Assembly (NCBI GenBank): GCA_030685235.1
Contig: MU839122.1
Span: 186,001-250,000, forward strand
Source: Copromyces sp. CBS 386.78
Taxonomy: Eukaryota; Ascomycota; Sordariomycetes; Sordariales; Sordariaceae
Reading direction: 5' to 3'
DNA: 64,000 nt
Shown here: piece by piece, positions 52,028 through 64,000 of the stretch
Numbering within the stretch: the stretch's first letter is position 1
Layout: the number at the start of each line of letters is the position of its first letter
Position numbers and translations under genes: made by a program
Notes under the pieces: model-generated
The model's database searches: none
What the model was told of the DNA's origin: nothing
Seen by the model: the letters and a program-made list of their open reading frames with translations, nothing else

Positions 52028-55000
52028 GTCCATGGGCCCTCGCGACTGGACGATGTGTCGACGATGTGACCCGACGGGATGCATTACTTGGGACCCGGGA
52101 GATGGAGACCGTTCCAGCAACGAAATGGTTTCTCTTTTTTTTCTTCTTTTTTTTTCCTTCAGGAACGGGGAGCTGGACTATGGATCCGAAACAGCTCATT
52201 ACGTCCCAGCCAGCGTCGTCGTCGTCGTCGTCGTCCTCGCCTTTGTTGACGGGCATGTAATCAAGGAACGTCCTTTCACGGCACAAAGGCAATGGTACCC
52301 TTACCTTGGTTACCGTGGTAGTAACATATTAACAAGTGGTGATGAATGGCTCTTTGGCTCGAGTTCCCGTCCCAAACACCCCTCCAAGCCCCCCCCCCCG
52401 TTCAAACCCCATATACCAAGATCAGGGGCGATACCGCCGTGAGGGGTCGGTGGGCCGCTAGAAGCGACGGTCTCGACCCGGATATCGGGAGATGAGCTGT
52501 TGCCCTGCCGTTGTGCCTGCCTCTCAAACAGGAAAGAAGGGATGCCAGGCAACACCCCCAACAGTGCAAAGTCCGTTGGTTGCTAGATCTGGTTACAAAG
52601 GGGATCTCGACTGGAATTCCAGGACTCATAGACCGGTGCCCCGGACCCCGGGCCCTTGTAAGAGGAACCTGGTTGAATGACTGGCGGACCACCGAGTCGG
52701 GAATCAAATCAAAGAGAAACGTTGTACGGGGCCGAGCCGAAAGAGTTGGTCAACATTCCGACGTTCAACAACGCTTTGACGGACTGTCACCTGACAACGG
52801 CACACTGCATCCAAGGCTGAAGAGGTGATCCCATGCAAGAATGCGATGACTGAAAATAACTTGTTTGCTGGAAAAGAGACGGCAAGTTCCCAACAATCGT
52901 GGACGCCTCCAATACCTCGAGCCGAATCACCAAATTCCAACGCAAATCCAGACCGCGAGTCCGCGGTTTCCCTGTGAACTTTGGGGCTGTTCAACTCGGC
53001 AAGAGCCAGGCATGCCAGGTACCCCTTGGTCCCTCCACTTGCTCCAGCTCTTTCCTTTGCGTCCGGTCACTGGAGAAGAAGGTGGGGAGGACAAAACAAT
53101 CCCACTTGAGAAGTCACGATTCTCATCACAAGTCTTTGACTAACAAAGAAACCGAGTGTTTTCGAGCCATTATGATACAAGAGACTTTGGGAAGAGGTTC
53201 AAGCCAACAAGCTCAAAGCCAAGACTCGACAGACGGTGGGGAGCAGTAGGGCCGGGCTCGCACAGACCGTCCGGCCGTTGCCAGCCGTGTTCCATGTCGA
53301 CAAGTGGAATTCGACCCCCCGCCCTCCATGAAGCGAAGGGCACCTCACAAGTCTGCACCGCCGCACTGCAGACACAATCCACTCGGTCTGCACTGCTCTT
53401 CCATAGCATCCTGCATTTTCTCAAGGTGTGCTTGCAGCATTCATCGGTCACTTTCGCCAGATTCAGCCGTTTCCGACGCACCGGTCGTCCGTTCCTGTCG
53501 CTTCTCGCTCTCCTCGGTGTGAGAGACGCCGGAATACCAACAGCTTGGGCAGTCTAATCGCCAGGGGCTCAACAAGTGGAGGGCCCCTCCATGAACTCTT
53601 TCCCCTTTTCTGACTCTCGCCGTCGTCATCAGTGGTCACAGGGTAAATAACAAAGACCCAATGCTTCGTCTTCGGGACTCGCTACACTCAACAGGCAATT
53701 TGTCGCCTTGCTCCCCGGGGCCGTCCCGGGCAAGGGTCATGTTATCAAAATTCCCAGTCATTGGCCGGGGAAAGCTCCGTCCGCTGGACCCAGGCAGCGG
53801 GGAACTCGGCGACAGTTGACAAGTTGACAAGTGACAAATTCCAGGAACCAACACCAACACTTTATTTACCTTTTCTGGCCCGCGCAAAAATCACCTGCCG
53901 GGGTTCAGAAAAAGATGAGAGATCTCAAAGAGGAAAAGAAACTAGAGCCAAGACATCAACTAGAAAAGACCTGTCACAGATGATTCCCCCAATCCTCTCC
54001 AGATGCTGCATTCTGCCAACACTACACATCCACCGTCACCTTCCTACTCTATACTGCTGCTCGCCAGAGTATGCTTTTATCCTTCCCTCGTCGTATCATT
54101 CAGCCCTGGATAAAAGCCCCAACATTTGCAGTTAGGTCGTGATACAACTCGCATCTCGGTGGAGCCCAATGGCGGGCTACCGACAAAAAGAGGTTGGCGG
54201 CTCGAAAGCGTACGCATCCCAGAGTTGTATCCGGATTATCTTCACGGAAGACGGAAGACGGAAAGCGGAATTAAAAAAAAAGAAAAAAAAAGAAAAAGAA
54301 CTCAGAGACAAGAAGGTGGAAGGCATGTCAGGAATTCGTCATGGCCCATCCATACACTTCACAAGAGTTCGACGAGATATCAGTTCGGCACTCGGGCCGT
54401 GCTGCGAAGCCCTATGATACACGGAAAATCGCAACCATGTTTCGGCTTCCTTGTCGTGGTCGCATTTCACATCTTCGACTTCGCGCTTATGTTTTCGGAT
54501 CATCACGTCCAGTTACCCGGACCCGAACCGGCCGTTGGGATATCCATCCCCCTTCGTGCTGTTGACACAGTGCCCATATGTCTGAATTTTGACAGGATGC
54601 CTGATCTCGGGATTCAACCGTCAGTCAGCCTTCAGCCTACCGGCTCCAACGGGTGCTCGCCGCGCATATCAGAGAGACACAAGCGATGCTTCTTCTGATT
54701 GAACCTGCTGTGCTTCCAAAAGCCGAGATATTTCATCACGAGCCCAAAGGCGTACGATATATCCAATCCCCAAAGAAATTTCCGCTTTTCCAAACTTCCA
54801 ACAAGTCTCAACTCCCGAATCCCGAGGACGACCCCCTTGTGCGCTTAGTTTTCTTCCCATCCCTTTTTCGGAATAGGCACCCCTCATACAAGGCATGATC
54901 GGCGTCCCGAGAATTTGTGATGGGAATGGGCGCTTTGTTCGAGAAGGGCGAGAGATCTTCGTTCTTTCTTTCGTCTTCTCGAGCGAGTCGTTGGTTGGCG

Positions 55001-55792
55001 TTACGTTTTCCCATGGGTTATTAGCGATGCCAGAATGAGGAAACGAGAAACGAGAAAGGAGCAATGACCGACTGACGACCGACGCCGCCGGCGACAACAT
55101 GACGATGGTTTTCTGGGAAGAGACCCAAAACAGTACAACTGTCCCTTTTTGCTGACTGAGGATAGCTATATGCCAACACATTCAAAGTGAGATAGAGAGA
55201 ATACCGTCTAATTGCGCTATGGACCGGTCCCAAATCCAAGAAACACCAAGGCCGCTTATTAGCCAGCAAAAGAATCGGACTCTTATGGGATGGATGGGAG
55301 ATGCAAATCACGATAATAATAGGTATGCCAACATCGGGTGATGAAAGGCAGAATCTTGGAACTCCCAAGGAATCCTCAAGAATCCCTACTAGAAAAAAAC
55401 TAACGCCGGTTGATAACAAGCTGACAAGCCGGAGAAGAGGCTAATTCAGGGACACGGACAGGACAACCGTACCGGATACGGAGCTTTCGGCGACGATCCC
55501 GATGCTGATCACACCCTTCTCCTGCGTAAAAAGCCAAGGAAGCTCCGGCAAACTTGACCGGTACCTGACGGCTGACGGAGCTGGGTTGAGCTTCCTTGCA
55601 ACGAAAAGACTCCAAACATTTGCTGACAACAACTCACAACACAACTGAATTGACAGGCAGCATGCCGCAACAGTAGGGGAAAAAAAAAAAAAAAAAAAAA
55701 ATTAGGGAGGGTTAATTGTTTCTTCGGCCACCCGCCCCCGACTGATGATGTCGATGCCGATGCCGATGGCGATGTGATTGTCGATTCCTCTA
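52028..55792. other. Gene-poor region
   Basis: 3.8 kb without a supported gene. It holds a GTC trinucleotide run near 52214-52233, a C run near 52391-52401 and a poly(A) tract at 55680-55700. Open frames are short and unrelated to one another. Confidence 0.5.
55680..55700. repeat. 21-nt poly(A) tract
   Basis: An uninterrupted A run about 90 bp before the MITE. Confidence 0.9.
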
Positions 55793-56147
55793 CAGTAGAA
55801 ACCCCTGTTTATGTAAAGACTACCTGTTGCAGATCCGCCCTTTTTGCAAAGGCTTTGGCCTGCCGGAGTTTCCTCTGGTGGGCGGGATTGCAAATTGCAA
55901 TTGCAACGTTGACAACCCGAATTTTATACTAATAGGGGAGGGGCCCGGTTTTGGTGAGAGAGGCATACCGCTTCCGGTCGCTCTAAGTATAAGACCCATT
56001 TTCTGTGCCCCGCGGCGATCCTCCAATACCTACCGTAGCTAGAAGGCCGTGTCTGGTCTGTGCGCTGGAACCGTCTTTTGCAAAACCCTCTCTTTTGCAA
56101 AAGATTTTGGTCGCCGGAATTAGTTGCATTAACAGGGGTTTCTACTG
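55793..56147. mobile_element. 355-bp MITE with pogo/Tc1-mariner-like ends and TA target duplication
   Basis: The left end CAGTAGAAACCCCTGTT (55793-55809) and the right end (56131-56147) are perfect inverted repeats over 17 bp; identity continues about 4 bp further inward with one mismatch. Both sides are flanked by TA (55791-55792 and 56148-56149). The interior has no open frame. It contains CTTTTGCAAA-type motifs repeated towards both ends. TA duplications and a CAGTAGAAACC terminus fit nonautonomous members of the pogo/Fot1 branch of Tc1-mariner. Assignment to a named family needs a database. Confidence 0.88.
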
Positions 56148-59100
56148 TATCTCTGTTTCTTTCCCCCATCAACATGGATTGTACCTGGTGAGAGCGAGGC
56201 GGAGCTGGAGAATAATGCTCCAAGGTACACCCCCGTTTTGTACCGAATTGTCGGGACTCCACACCATGAGCAAAAATCCACTACATACCTTATCAAACCC
56301 ACCGAGGACAAATCCACAACTTGAACCCACTGCCCCATACCGAGGGAGCTCGCCGACTCGCGGTAGTTACGAGATGACCTAGGGTAAGGACAAGGTACTT
56401 GTGAGCAATTGAGATTCGAGACCGGGAGTTACCTCATCGCTTGGGAGTTTCCCTTGCGGCTGTCGAAGCGATCACTAGGTTTCAATGGAAGTCAATAACT
56501 TGTTCGTGACAGGACGGCGGGACTCACCAGGACAGGACTATTTACAGTACCTACGTAGCAGGCATGGCACGGTTAGGGTGGTTGTGTCTAGAATCTAGAT
56601 TTCAAAGAGGGTGGCGTGTGATGAAGGGCATGTGAGCAAGGTTACAAGCTTGGTTCCTGTGGTAATTGATGACTTATGCTAGCCATATCCCCGTATAGTA
56701 AGTACCGGAGAGATATTAGAGTCTAGTTGAGGCTCTGAGAGAGTTCTCCTACACCTCTGCCGGCATCATAACTTGTTAGCTTGGTACTGCTACTCTACAA
56801 TACCTTATTCAGGGCTCTAGACTTAATACTGGGTATGGAAACCGCCCATCTTCTGTGGAAAATGCCTGCAGAGGTGTAATTTGAAGTCCCTGAGGTAGGT
56901 AGGCATCTCTATTATCATCGGGCCTTTCGAAACAGAGTACAAGAGAGCTCTGACACAAGTGTGAAAGTTGGCCAAGTCGCTACTCCATGCTTTTTGACTG
57001 ACGTCTACCCGAGACATTCGGGAGTTGGGTTACGCAAAAAAAAGAAAAGAATAGGTATGTACGGATAATTGGTTTTGGCTAGCTGATGACTAGTGAATTG
57101 AGTTCTGGACATCATTGACGTATTTCGAAGCCTTTCAGCTTTCCGTTTGCTGTATTGGGCAACCAAGCACTTGACATCTTCCATCCAGGCGTTCCATTCT
57201 ATCGAACTTGGTCTTGGCTCAGCTGATATGCTTCTGGGCCGATGCAGATAACATTTACATGGAGAAGAAAGCGGATTGTGATGCGTGATGAAGTGTGAAA
57301 CCTCACAGTGCTCTACATGTATACACCTACTAGAGGAAGAATGGGTCAGTGTGCTGTTTTTCTTCAGAATACCAGAATATCTCTCCTATGTAAATGTCAC
57401 TTTTTGTTTGTAGAGTTCCGTGTCTTGCACCGATCTGGAGTGACTGGATTTTCAGAAGAGATGGAGGTAGTAACTCTTTTCTCCCTCTTGTAGAGGTCAA
57501 AGATTCAACAATGGTGGTATCTCTCGCATGTTTGGCATATCCATTGCGGATTCGCGGTGTCGTCTTCCACATATTCACGGGCCACAATGAACTGATAAAC
57601 CACATCACCTATATCCCCTCCCTATATGATCGCCAACTAACACTGCAAATCATTAGACTAGACTACCGAACAAACTCGGACCTTCTTGAGTCCAGTCTTC
57701 AAACTGTCGACACTATAATAAGAAGGATTACAATGTGCCGGTTGTCTGTGCCCCCGCACTTGGTGGCCGTTTGTCAATAAATTGAGTGATCGTCCGTCGA
57801 TGGGCGGAGTGTGTTATTGTTATTGTTATGCCAAGTTGTCCAGGCCTCGTTATCAAAGAGCATTACATACTCTCGATGAACCGTGCATCCGTCCACCTGC
57901 TCTGCTCTGCTCTGCTCTGCTCTGCTCTGCTCTGCTCCGTCCGTCACGGCTTCGGGACCAGACGCCTACCTAAGCATTGCAGAAGATGAGAGACAGGGGC
58001 ATCATAGTTCGCAGTGGGTTATTACGAATCTCTTCCATCCAAAAGCCAATAGCGATACCCAGCCTTCCAGCCTCGGACTATGACCCAACAGCAAACCAGA
58101 CACCACACGAGGTTCTGTTTTGGACGACTGACCTCAAGGTGGAAGTTGGAACGCACCTACCACCACCCCAAAATGTACACTACTGCATGGCGCGCTAAGC
58201 GAAACCCCCTCCTCCGTCGTCCTCCTCAGTTTGGCGATTCCTCAGCTGTCGTCGCGCCCGTTTGATATGTTTAATTGGCGGCAGGATTTGAAGTATCTGA
58301 TTGGAGGTTTGGGCTCGAAGGTGCAATTGGGCCTGGCGATGAGGTCGTGACCGAATGGAATCAGTTCTACACCAAGTCCCGCAGTGATTGGCCAACGTGT
58401 CGAGCAGAAGTGGAGCTTACAGCTGCAAAAAGGCTCCACATCTGTTTTGAACATTGATGCACCTGTCCTACACCTGCCATGCCGCCACGGGCATGCAATC
58501 ATCCCTTCGGGTTCTGTGTTCCTGCTTCCTTTTGCTTTATCGCAACTGCCTGAAATATGGACAATATGTATTACCCCAATGTTTGACGGGTAGGCACCCG
58601 TACAGATGACGGGAGATCCAAGTAAAGACGGGAGCCCTGACAGGCGGGGGTGGGCTAAGGTTGTGTGAATGGATCGGGCCTCAGGCGGGAATGAAGGCCC
58701 AGGGCGCCCCCTCCCCCACAGGGCAGCATTCGGGATCATCACCACACCAACCGACCAGACTAGCATGGACAAGTGTAATCCCAAGTGAATGGAAGTTTGT
58801 CCTCACGGAAAGGTGACGGCCGCCCAGGTTTTGCTCCAGGCAACTTCGGTTGATCGAAACTGCAAAGATTCGGTCCAACGTAGACGTCCAACCGTCTTCC
58901 TTCGTAAAGACAACAGGCCACTTTTTGCAGTACCACCTTGGGAGCCAAATTTCGAGGCCCAGGGGAGGGGTAGCGCAAAAACATTGATACCATACCTAAG
59001 GTACCAACACACCTTCAACCCGAAGCTCAAAGTTACCTAATATCGAACGAACGAAGCAATCTGCCCGCTCTTGCTTGCAGTGACTGACGACCGACCGCAA

Positions 59101-59992
59101 GCCCCCCAATTTTTCAGCCTCCACACAGCCTCTTTTCCCCAAAACATCAACCATTTTGCTTCGACCTTGGACGCCGCCGTGAATCGTCTGCTAGCGCGCA
59201 ATCGCAAATCAAGACAGTAAGGTATGATGCGTCGCCGATTCCATCACAAATCTATTGTCCCTACCTGCCCAACAAGACAAACGGATCTAACAATGCCGCC
59301 AGTTCATCCAATTTCCCTTTCTCGACCAAAGACCCAACCGTCACCTCGTGTCCGCAACCTGTCATGCGTTGTATGCCATCTCGTCCCGTCCTCTCGAAGC
59401 TATCCCGGCCGTCCTCCCATACACTATCCAAGTTCTGAACACAAGTCTGCGCTCTCCTCCGAGTCCTCGAGAACGTAATCGCGGAACACCCTACATCTCC
59501 ATATCCAAACAGGCGTGCCTCCTTCCCATCTTCAACGTCAGCATCCGAGGCTCAAACGCATTTCCCCAGTAGGGAAGTTCAGTCGCAACTCGCAAACCGG
59601 CCGTCTCCAGTTCCACATTGACAGGCACAGCCCCTGCTACGGCGCGCATTCCGTGCCGGTCGCGAGTCCCTTGCGACAAAAGAATTCTTGCGGACCGGAC
59701 CTCGGGAGAACCGGTCTACGTGACACCTGCTCTACACCCGGCGTGACAACTCTTGCCTGTCCAAGCACCTGCTAACCTACTGCCAGAGCGTCAGAAGCAG
59801 ACAGCTTGGGGACAGCTCTCCTTTCTCCATCTTTAAGCAAGGTTGTTGATTTCGGCTACGATCTTTTTGACTTGTCAAGTCCAATACCGGCTACCGCAGA
59901 TCCTACACAATACTTGGGCAACTGGTCCACTCCGCTGCAAAGCCTCAAGTTGAAACATCAAAATATTATAGCCCGTCCGGTTGAGAATCATC
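56148..59992. other. Gene-poor region and 5' region of the CCCH gene
   Basis: 3.8 kb without a supported gene. A CTCTG pentamer repeat lies near 57900-57937. The last ~900 bp are probably promoter and 5' UTR of the CCCH zinc-finger gene (pyrimidine-rich, several short open frames). Confidence 0.5.
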
Positions 59993-61767
59993 ATGGCTGC
60001 CTCGGAAAGCGACCTGATGGCCTTCTATCAGAGGTTTCAAACGCTTAGTCTTTTTAACGACAGCAGCTCGAGGTTGATAGAGGTGGGCTTCCATCCAAAA
60101 GGGTGACTGAGAGGTTGAAAGATGGACCTTTCTCACCTCATGCCAGCCTCTTGCCTTTTGGCTGACACATGTCTGTGCAGGACCTACTCCTTTACTCTAA
60201 AAACGTTGAGGATGCGCTTCGAGAAGAGAATAGATCGCTCAGGAGACAGCTCACGGATTCCCAACTCGATCTTGACGATGCCACTCGTTCCAGAAGAGAT
60301 CTACAGCAGCAAGTGGCGAATGTCGAGTCTCGCAATAGAGACCTCGCTGCAGATAATCATCACTTAAAGGTGAGGGTCACTGGCCAGTGTCGTCGAGACA
60401 GTTATTGAAACAGAATCTGCAGAACAACAATCCTTTTGTGGTTGCCCTCATCGACGGTGATTGCTGTTTGGTATGTTCCCCTTGGCTCCCTTGCTTCGTC
60501 TGCCACTGTCTGACCCATTTCGCAGTTTAAAGAAGACTTGGTCAGACAAGGGGTTGAAGGCGGTAAAAAGGCCGCTTATGCTTTACGAAGCGCGGTTCTT
60601 GAGCAGTGCGGCGATTTTGCCGGCAACATGGAAGTCATTGCTAAAGTCTACGCCAACCTCGGTGGTTTGGCCAAAGCCATGAGACGCAATGGGTGCCTGG
60701 AGGCTGAAGAGACCCTCAAGGAGTTCACCATTGGCTTCACTCAAGGAAAGGCAACCTTCGACTTTGTCGATGTTGGCCACGGAAAAGAGCGCGCGGATAA
60801 CAAGATCAAAGGTAGGTCGGCCGGCCCCAGTGTCATGGTTGGCGAATACTGACGGAAGCAGAAACGGCGAAATGGAATTTGCGCAACTATAACTGTAAGC
60901 AGCTTCTTCTGGGCATCTCCCATGATGCCGGCTATGCTCCATTCCTCGACGAGCTCTTCCAGGATGAGACCAAGAAGCGCCGTGTTACCGTCGTTGAAGG
61001 CGTTCCGACTGTTCGCGAGCTCGTTTCCACTGGCGTCAACATTTTGAACTTCAACAACGAGATCTTCCGATCGGAGAAGCTGGTAGACAAGACAGCACTT
61101 CGGACCAACATTGCTCCACTGGCTACTTCGGCAGCTGTCAACACTCCTACCGTCACCAACGGCAATATCCCGACTCCCGCGAGCTCGACCACGTCTACGC
61201 CGGCGAACGCGACTGCTAGTTATGCCGGAGCGATTGGAAATGCGAGCCCGCCACCCAAGATCACGCTTCCCATTCAACCTAGACCTGTTAACGCGAATGC
61301 CCGTGCCTCGGCCACCCCGAAGCAGCCGGCCTGGAACCCCGGCCCTCGCGGCCTCGATCCGCCCATCAAGATCTCGCCAGCTGCTCTGGAAAGTATCAAG
61401 AAAAGGAAGGACAACAACAAATTATGCAACAATCATTATCTGAGGGGTCCCTGCTCAAAGGGCGAGGCATGCTGCTTCGAACACAAGTACAAGCCTACTA
61501 AAGACGAGATTGACGCCATTGCCTTTTTGGCTCGCCTGAACCCTTGCACCAGCGGCCAGGATTGCGATGTTCAAGACTGTATTTATGGACATCACGTAAG
61601 TTTTTGGGTTATGCTACTCTGAGGCTCAATGTGTGCTGACGGTTCGATTACAGTGCCCCAGCGTCAAGGATGGCGTCTGCACCCATCCTTACTGCAAATT
61701 TGAGGATGAGGATCACCCGCCCGGCACGAAATACAGAAGCACAAAGACGTATGACTACTTTTCCTAG
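59993..61767 (+). CDS. CCCH zinc-finger protein with an N-terminal coiled coil and a conserved fungal nuclease-like domain
   Basis: Exons are 59993-60082, 60181-60369, 60423-60470, 60526-60811, 60862-61595 and 61654-61767, giving 486 aa. Residues about 1-93 form a heptad-like coiled coil (LLYSKNVEDALREENRSLRRQL). Then comes NPFVVALIDGDCCLFKEDLV, a strand with acidic residues like that opening NYN/PIN-fold RNases, followed by GKKAAYALRSAVLEQ and later LLLGISHDAGYAPFLDELF. A Thr/Pro/Ala-rich linker leads to C-terminal zinc fingers: C-x8-C-x5-C-x3-H (NNHYLRGPCSKGEACCFEH), C-x5-C-x4-C-x3-H (ending CIYGH), and a third Cys/His cluster (CTHPYCKF) encoded by the last exon. RNA binding is likely; nuclease activity is inference only. 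Intron 1 uses an atypical GTGGGC donor, the weakest point of the model. Confidence 0.88.
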
Positions 61768-62659
61768 ACGGGGAATGAAACGGCTTTGGGTGAGACCTCT
61801 GACGCGGCGCGCAGAAGAGGTGCGGCTGAGCGAAGAAGCATGTGATTAAAGGGGCATGTTCTGGAAGCTGGCTCAGCAGGGTGTGTCCAAGAGAAGGGAT
61901 TTAAAAAAGAGGAGCTGTCGGTGAAAGAGGCGTCCGGGAAGAATGTCAGATGAAACGGATCTCATACTCGGAGGTTACCTGCAGAAGAGGCGTTTGCAAA
62001 CCGATGATTTAAAACATGATGAAATCAGAAGTGGGAGTTTAGGAATGAAGATGGGGGTGTCACAGTTCTTTATGTACAGAATATTTGCAACGAAAAGAAA
62101 CAAAAGGCGCAAACAAGCCAACAAAAACTGATATTCGAGCGGATGGAACAGCGGAGGTTGAAGGGGTTCAAGAGATGAAGGAGGGGGGAAAGAGCGAATA
62201 TGTGTGAAAAGATTGGGCAGATTGAGTTTAGTTTTAATTGTGTGTTTTTTTCTGTTTATGAATTGATTATGTGCTGTTGAGTAACACCGGTACACACATC
62301 GTCAAGTTAAAAAGTGTCAAAGGTGAAATGTTGTTAGAATAGGGGCTCCGGCGGTTGGTGCCGCTGGTTCGTTGCCGGCCCGGGGCCGGGTGCACGGACC
62401 CCACTTTATTTCCCCGGCCGGCTGCCCCACTCGACTCAATTGAAACCACATCGACATCTTGGACCTTTGGACAAGGCCACCCCACATTTCTCCAACAACT
62501 CGCGGGGAGCTGTTGGTTCATCTGTTTAACACCCACGACCTTCCACTTCCTCCTTGCCACAACCATCACGAACCTAGTCGCCTCGGCTGTATCTGCGCAT
62601 TCAGAGGTCGACATCACCAAAGATAGCTACCAAACGAACAACAACAGACAACCGCCAAC
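61768..62659. other. Intergenic region
   Basis: 3' flank of the CCCH gene and promoter of Sec65. No gene is seen. Confidence 0.5.
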
Positions 62660-63790
62660 ATGCCTTCGCACCCGCGGGTAGAAGAAGTCGAGGACAGCGA
62701 CCTTGAAATGTCAGACCCCTCCGAGGGCGACATCGACGACTTTGCCGAATCCGACATCCTCGTCCAGCGCGGCGCTCCTCCCGCCTACGCCTCCAAAGTC
62801 ATGCCGGGTCCGTCCTTCACCCCTCTCTCCGCCGCCCACCGCGCCCAAGCCCAAAAGCAACACCAACAATTTCAAGCTTCCCAAGCCGCCCAGGCCGCCG
62901 CCGTCGCTTCTCAACAACAACAACAACAACAACACCAACAACAACGACGACAAGCCCCTCCCCAGTACACCCAACCCCCGGGCTACCCCGAAATGCAAAC
63001 CACCACCGACGACTCAGCCTACAAATCCTTCCAATGTCTGTACCCCTGCTACTTCGACGCCACGCGCTCGCGCGCCGAAGGCCGGCGGGTATCCAAGGAG
63101 CTGGCAGTCGCCAACCCTCTGGCCACCGAGATCGTCAACGCCTGCGCGCAGCTGCGTCTCTCCGTCGTTCTCGAAGCGGGAAAACTGCACCCCAAGGACT
63201 GGGCCAACCCCGGCCGTGTCAAGGTCAACCTGAAGGAGTTCATCCGTCTTCATGGAGGACAACATGGCAAGGTCAAGAATAAACACCACTTGTACATCCT
63301 CGTGGCGCAGCACTTGAAGAAACATCCTACTACGGAGGATTCGCCCGCGCTGAGGGTGGTGGTGAGGGGCGCGGGCCCGCCGCCGAGGGAGATGTTGGAG
63401 GAGGGCAAGGCGTGGCCGCGGCCGGCGGTGCCGAGGGGGTGGAAGATGAGCGAGTTGTTGCCGTACTACAGTCCGGCGATGACGGGTGGGGGCGTGAGTG
63501 AGAACTTCTTAAAGGATATGATGAAGGAGATGGGACCGGGGGGTGGTATGCCGGGAATGCCGGGCATGATGCCTGGGGGAGCTGGCGGTGCGGGTGGAGG
63601 AGGAGGAGGAGGAGGAATGCCGGATATGGCGAGTTTGTTGCAGGGGATGGGAGGCATGGGAGGATTGGGTGGGTTGGCGAATATGCTTGGTGGTATGGGC
63701 GGTATGGGAGGTGGTGGTGCGACGAGTCCGGGGGCGGGTAGTGGAAGTGAGGCGGCGGCGGGGAAGAAGAAGGGGAAGGGAAAGAAATAA
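62660..63790 (+). CDS. sec65: Signal recognition particle subunit SRP19/Sec65
   Basis: A single-exon gene of 376 aa with its ATG at 62660. The N-terminus is acidic (EEVEDSDLEMSDPSEGD), then Gln/Ala-rich with a polyGln run. The SRP19 domain spans about residues 122-235: FQCLYPCYFDATRSRAEGRRV, then the helix and loop AVANPLATEIVNAC, GKLHPKDWANPGRVKV and the closing KHHLYILVAQHLKKHP. SRP19 binds helices 6 and 8 of SRP RNA and lets SRP54 load. The last ~90 residues are an unusual Met/Gly tail (PGMPGMMPGG, MASLLQGMGG) ending in a Lys run (GKKKGKGKK). The tail is much longer than in animal SRP19; fungal Sec65 proteins commonly have extensions. Confidence 0.95.
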   Translation: MPSHPRVEEVEDSDLEMSDPSEGDIDDFAESDILVQRGAPPAYASKVMPGPSFTPLSAAHRAQAQKQHQQFQASQAAQAAAVASQQQQQQQHQQQRRQAPPQYTQPPGYPEMQTTTDDSAYKSFQCLYPCYFDATRSRAEGRRVSKELAVANPLATEIVNACAQLRLSVVLEAGKLHPKDWANPGRVKVNLKEFIRLHGGQHGKVKNKHHLYILVAQHLKKHPTTEDSPALRVVVRGAGPPPREMLEEGKAWPRPAVPRGWKMSELLPYYSPAMTGGGVSENFLKDMMKEMGPGGGMPGMPGMMPGGAGGAGGGGGGGGMPDMASLLQGMGGMGGLGGLANMLGGMGGMGGGGATSPGAGSGSEAAAGKKKGKGKK

Positions 63791-64000
63791 GGTGCTTGTT
63801 CTAGGGGGTTGTGAGGGGATGGCGATGATGGTGAGGTGGGTTTGAGACAGAGGGAACAGAGAGAGGGACGGTCATGGCCAAAGATTCTACCTGCCAGCAA
63901 GCCTTTTTCTTGCTTGCCGTATACATAATGAACAACAACGTGGACTGCAGAAGCAGGCAGTTTTACGAAAACAATAATACGAAAACACTTTTACGAAGCC
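63791..64000. other. 3' flank of sec65 to window end
   Basis: 210 bp. Nothing is recognised apart from a few TACGAAAACA-like motifs in the last 40 bases. Confidence 0.4.

Noticed and set aside
60083..60180. Unspliced short protein ending at the TGA after FHPKG in the CCCH gene
   Set aside because: The downstream exon continues the coiled coil in phase after a CAG acceptor, so splicing with a weak GTGGGC donor is more likely.
1..64000. Dispersed 5S rRNA gene or CRISPR array
   Set aside because: No 5S-like internal control sequence was recognised, and the repeats present are satellites or coding repeats, not spaced direct repeats of CRISPR type.

Overview
This window looks like nuclear DNA from a filamentous ascomycete of the Sordariales, most likely Neurospora or a close relative such as Sordaria. 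The genes carry short introns (about 50-100 nt) with GTAnGT donors, GCTAAC/CTGAC-type branch sites and CAG/TAG acceptors. The window holds a recognisable het-c gene and an orotidine-5'-phosphate decarboxylase of the filamentous-fungus type (pyr-4). From memory, both lie on the left arm of linkage group II in N. crassa. No species call can be made from the sequence alone.

Layout. 1-7.6 kb: a truncated sphingoid-base-phosphate phosphatase gene (minus), ALG2 (plus), a helix-turn-helix/low-complexity protein gene whose frame continues through two TAG codons into a huge Gln-Ala repeat (minus), and a vWA-domain gene (minus). 9.7-15.9 kb: a PLP aminotransferase (plus), then a divergent FET3 ferroxidase/FTR1 permease pair forming one high-affinity iron-uptake module. 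16-21.5 kb: a BTB-like protein (minus) and a mitochondrial-type PP2C phosphatase (plus). 22-31.8 kb: two intron-containing tRNA-Gln(CTG) genes, an intact HET-domain gene (plus), a frameshifted remnant of a related HET gene (minus) and het-c (minus). This arrangement matches a het-c/pin-c-type allorecognition locus. 33.7-43 kb: fatty acid 2-hydroxylase SCS7, an RBM39/Rsd1-like splicing factor and a large uncharacterised coiled-coil protein, all on plus. 43-49.2 kb: gene-poor, microsatellite-rich DNA with two weak coding candidates. 49.2-50.4 kb: pyr-4 (minus). 51.1-60 kb: gene-poor DNA holding an AT-rich, probably RIP-mutated inverted-repeat element and a clean 355-bp MITE flanked by TA. 60-63.8 kb: a CCCH zinc-finger gene and the SRP19/Sec65 gene (plus).

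Functional themes are non-self recognition (HET gene, HET relic, het-c), iron uptake (FET3+FTR1), lipid and glycan metabolism at the ER (LCB3-like, SCS7, ALG2, Sec65) and RNA metabolism (RBM39-like, CCCH). Exon boundaries were derived by hand from splice signals and reading-frame continuity. No homology search was run, so family names rest on recognised motifs.
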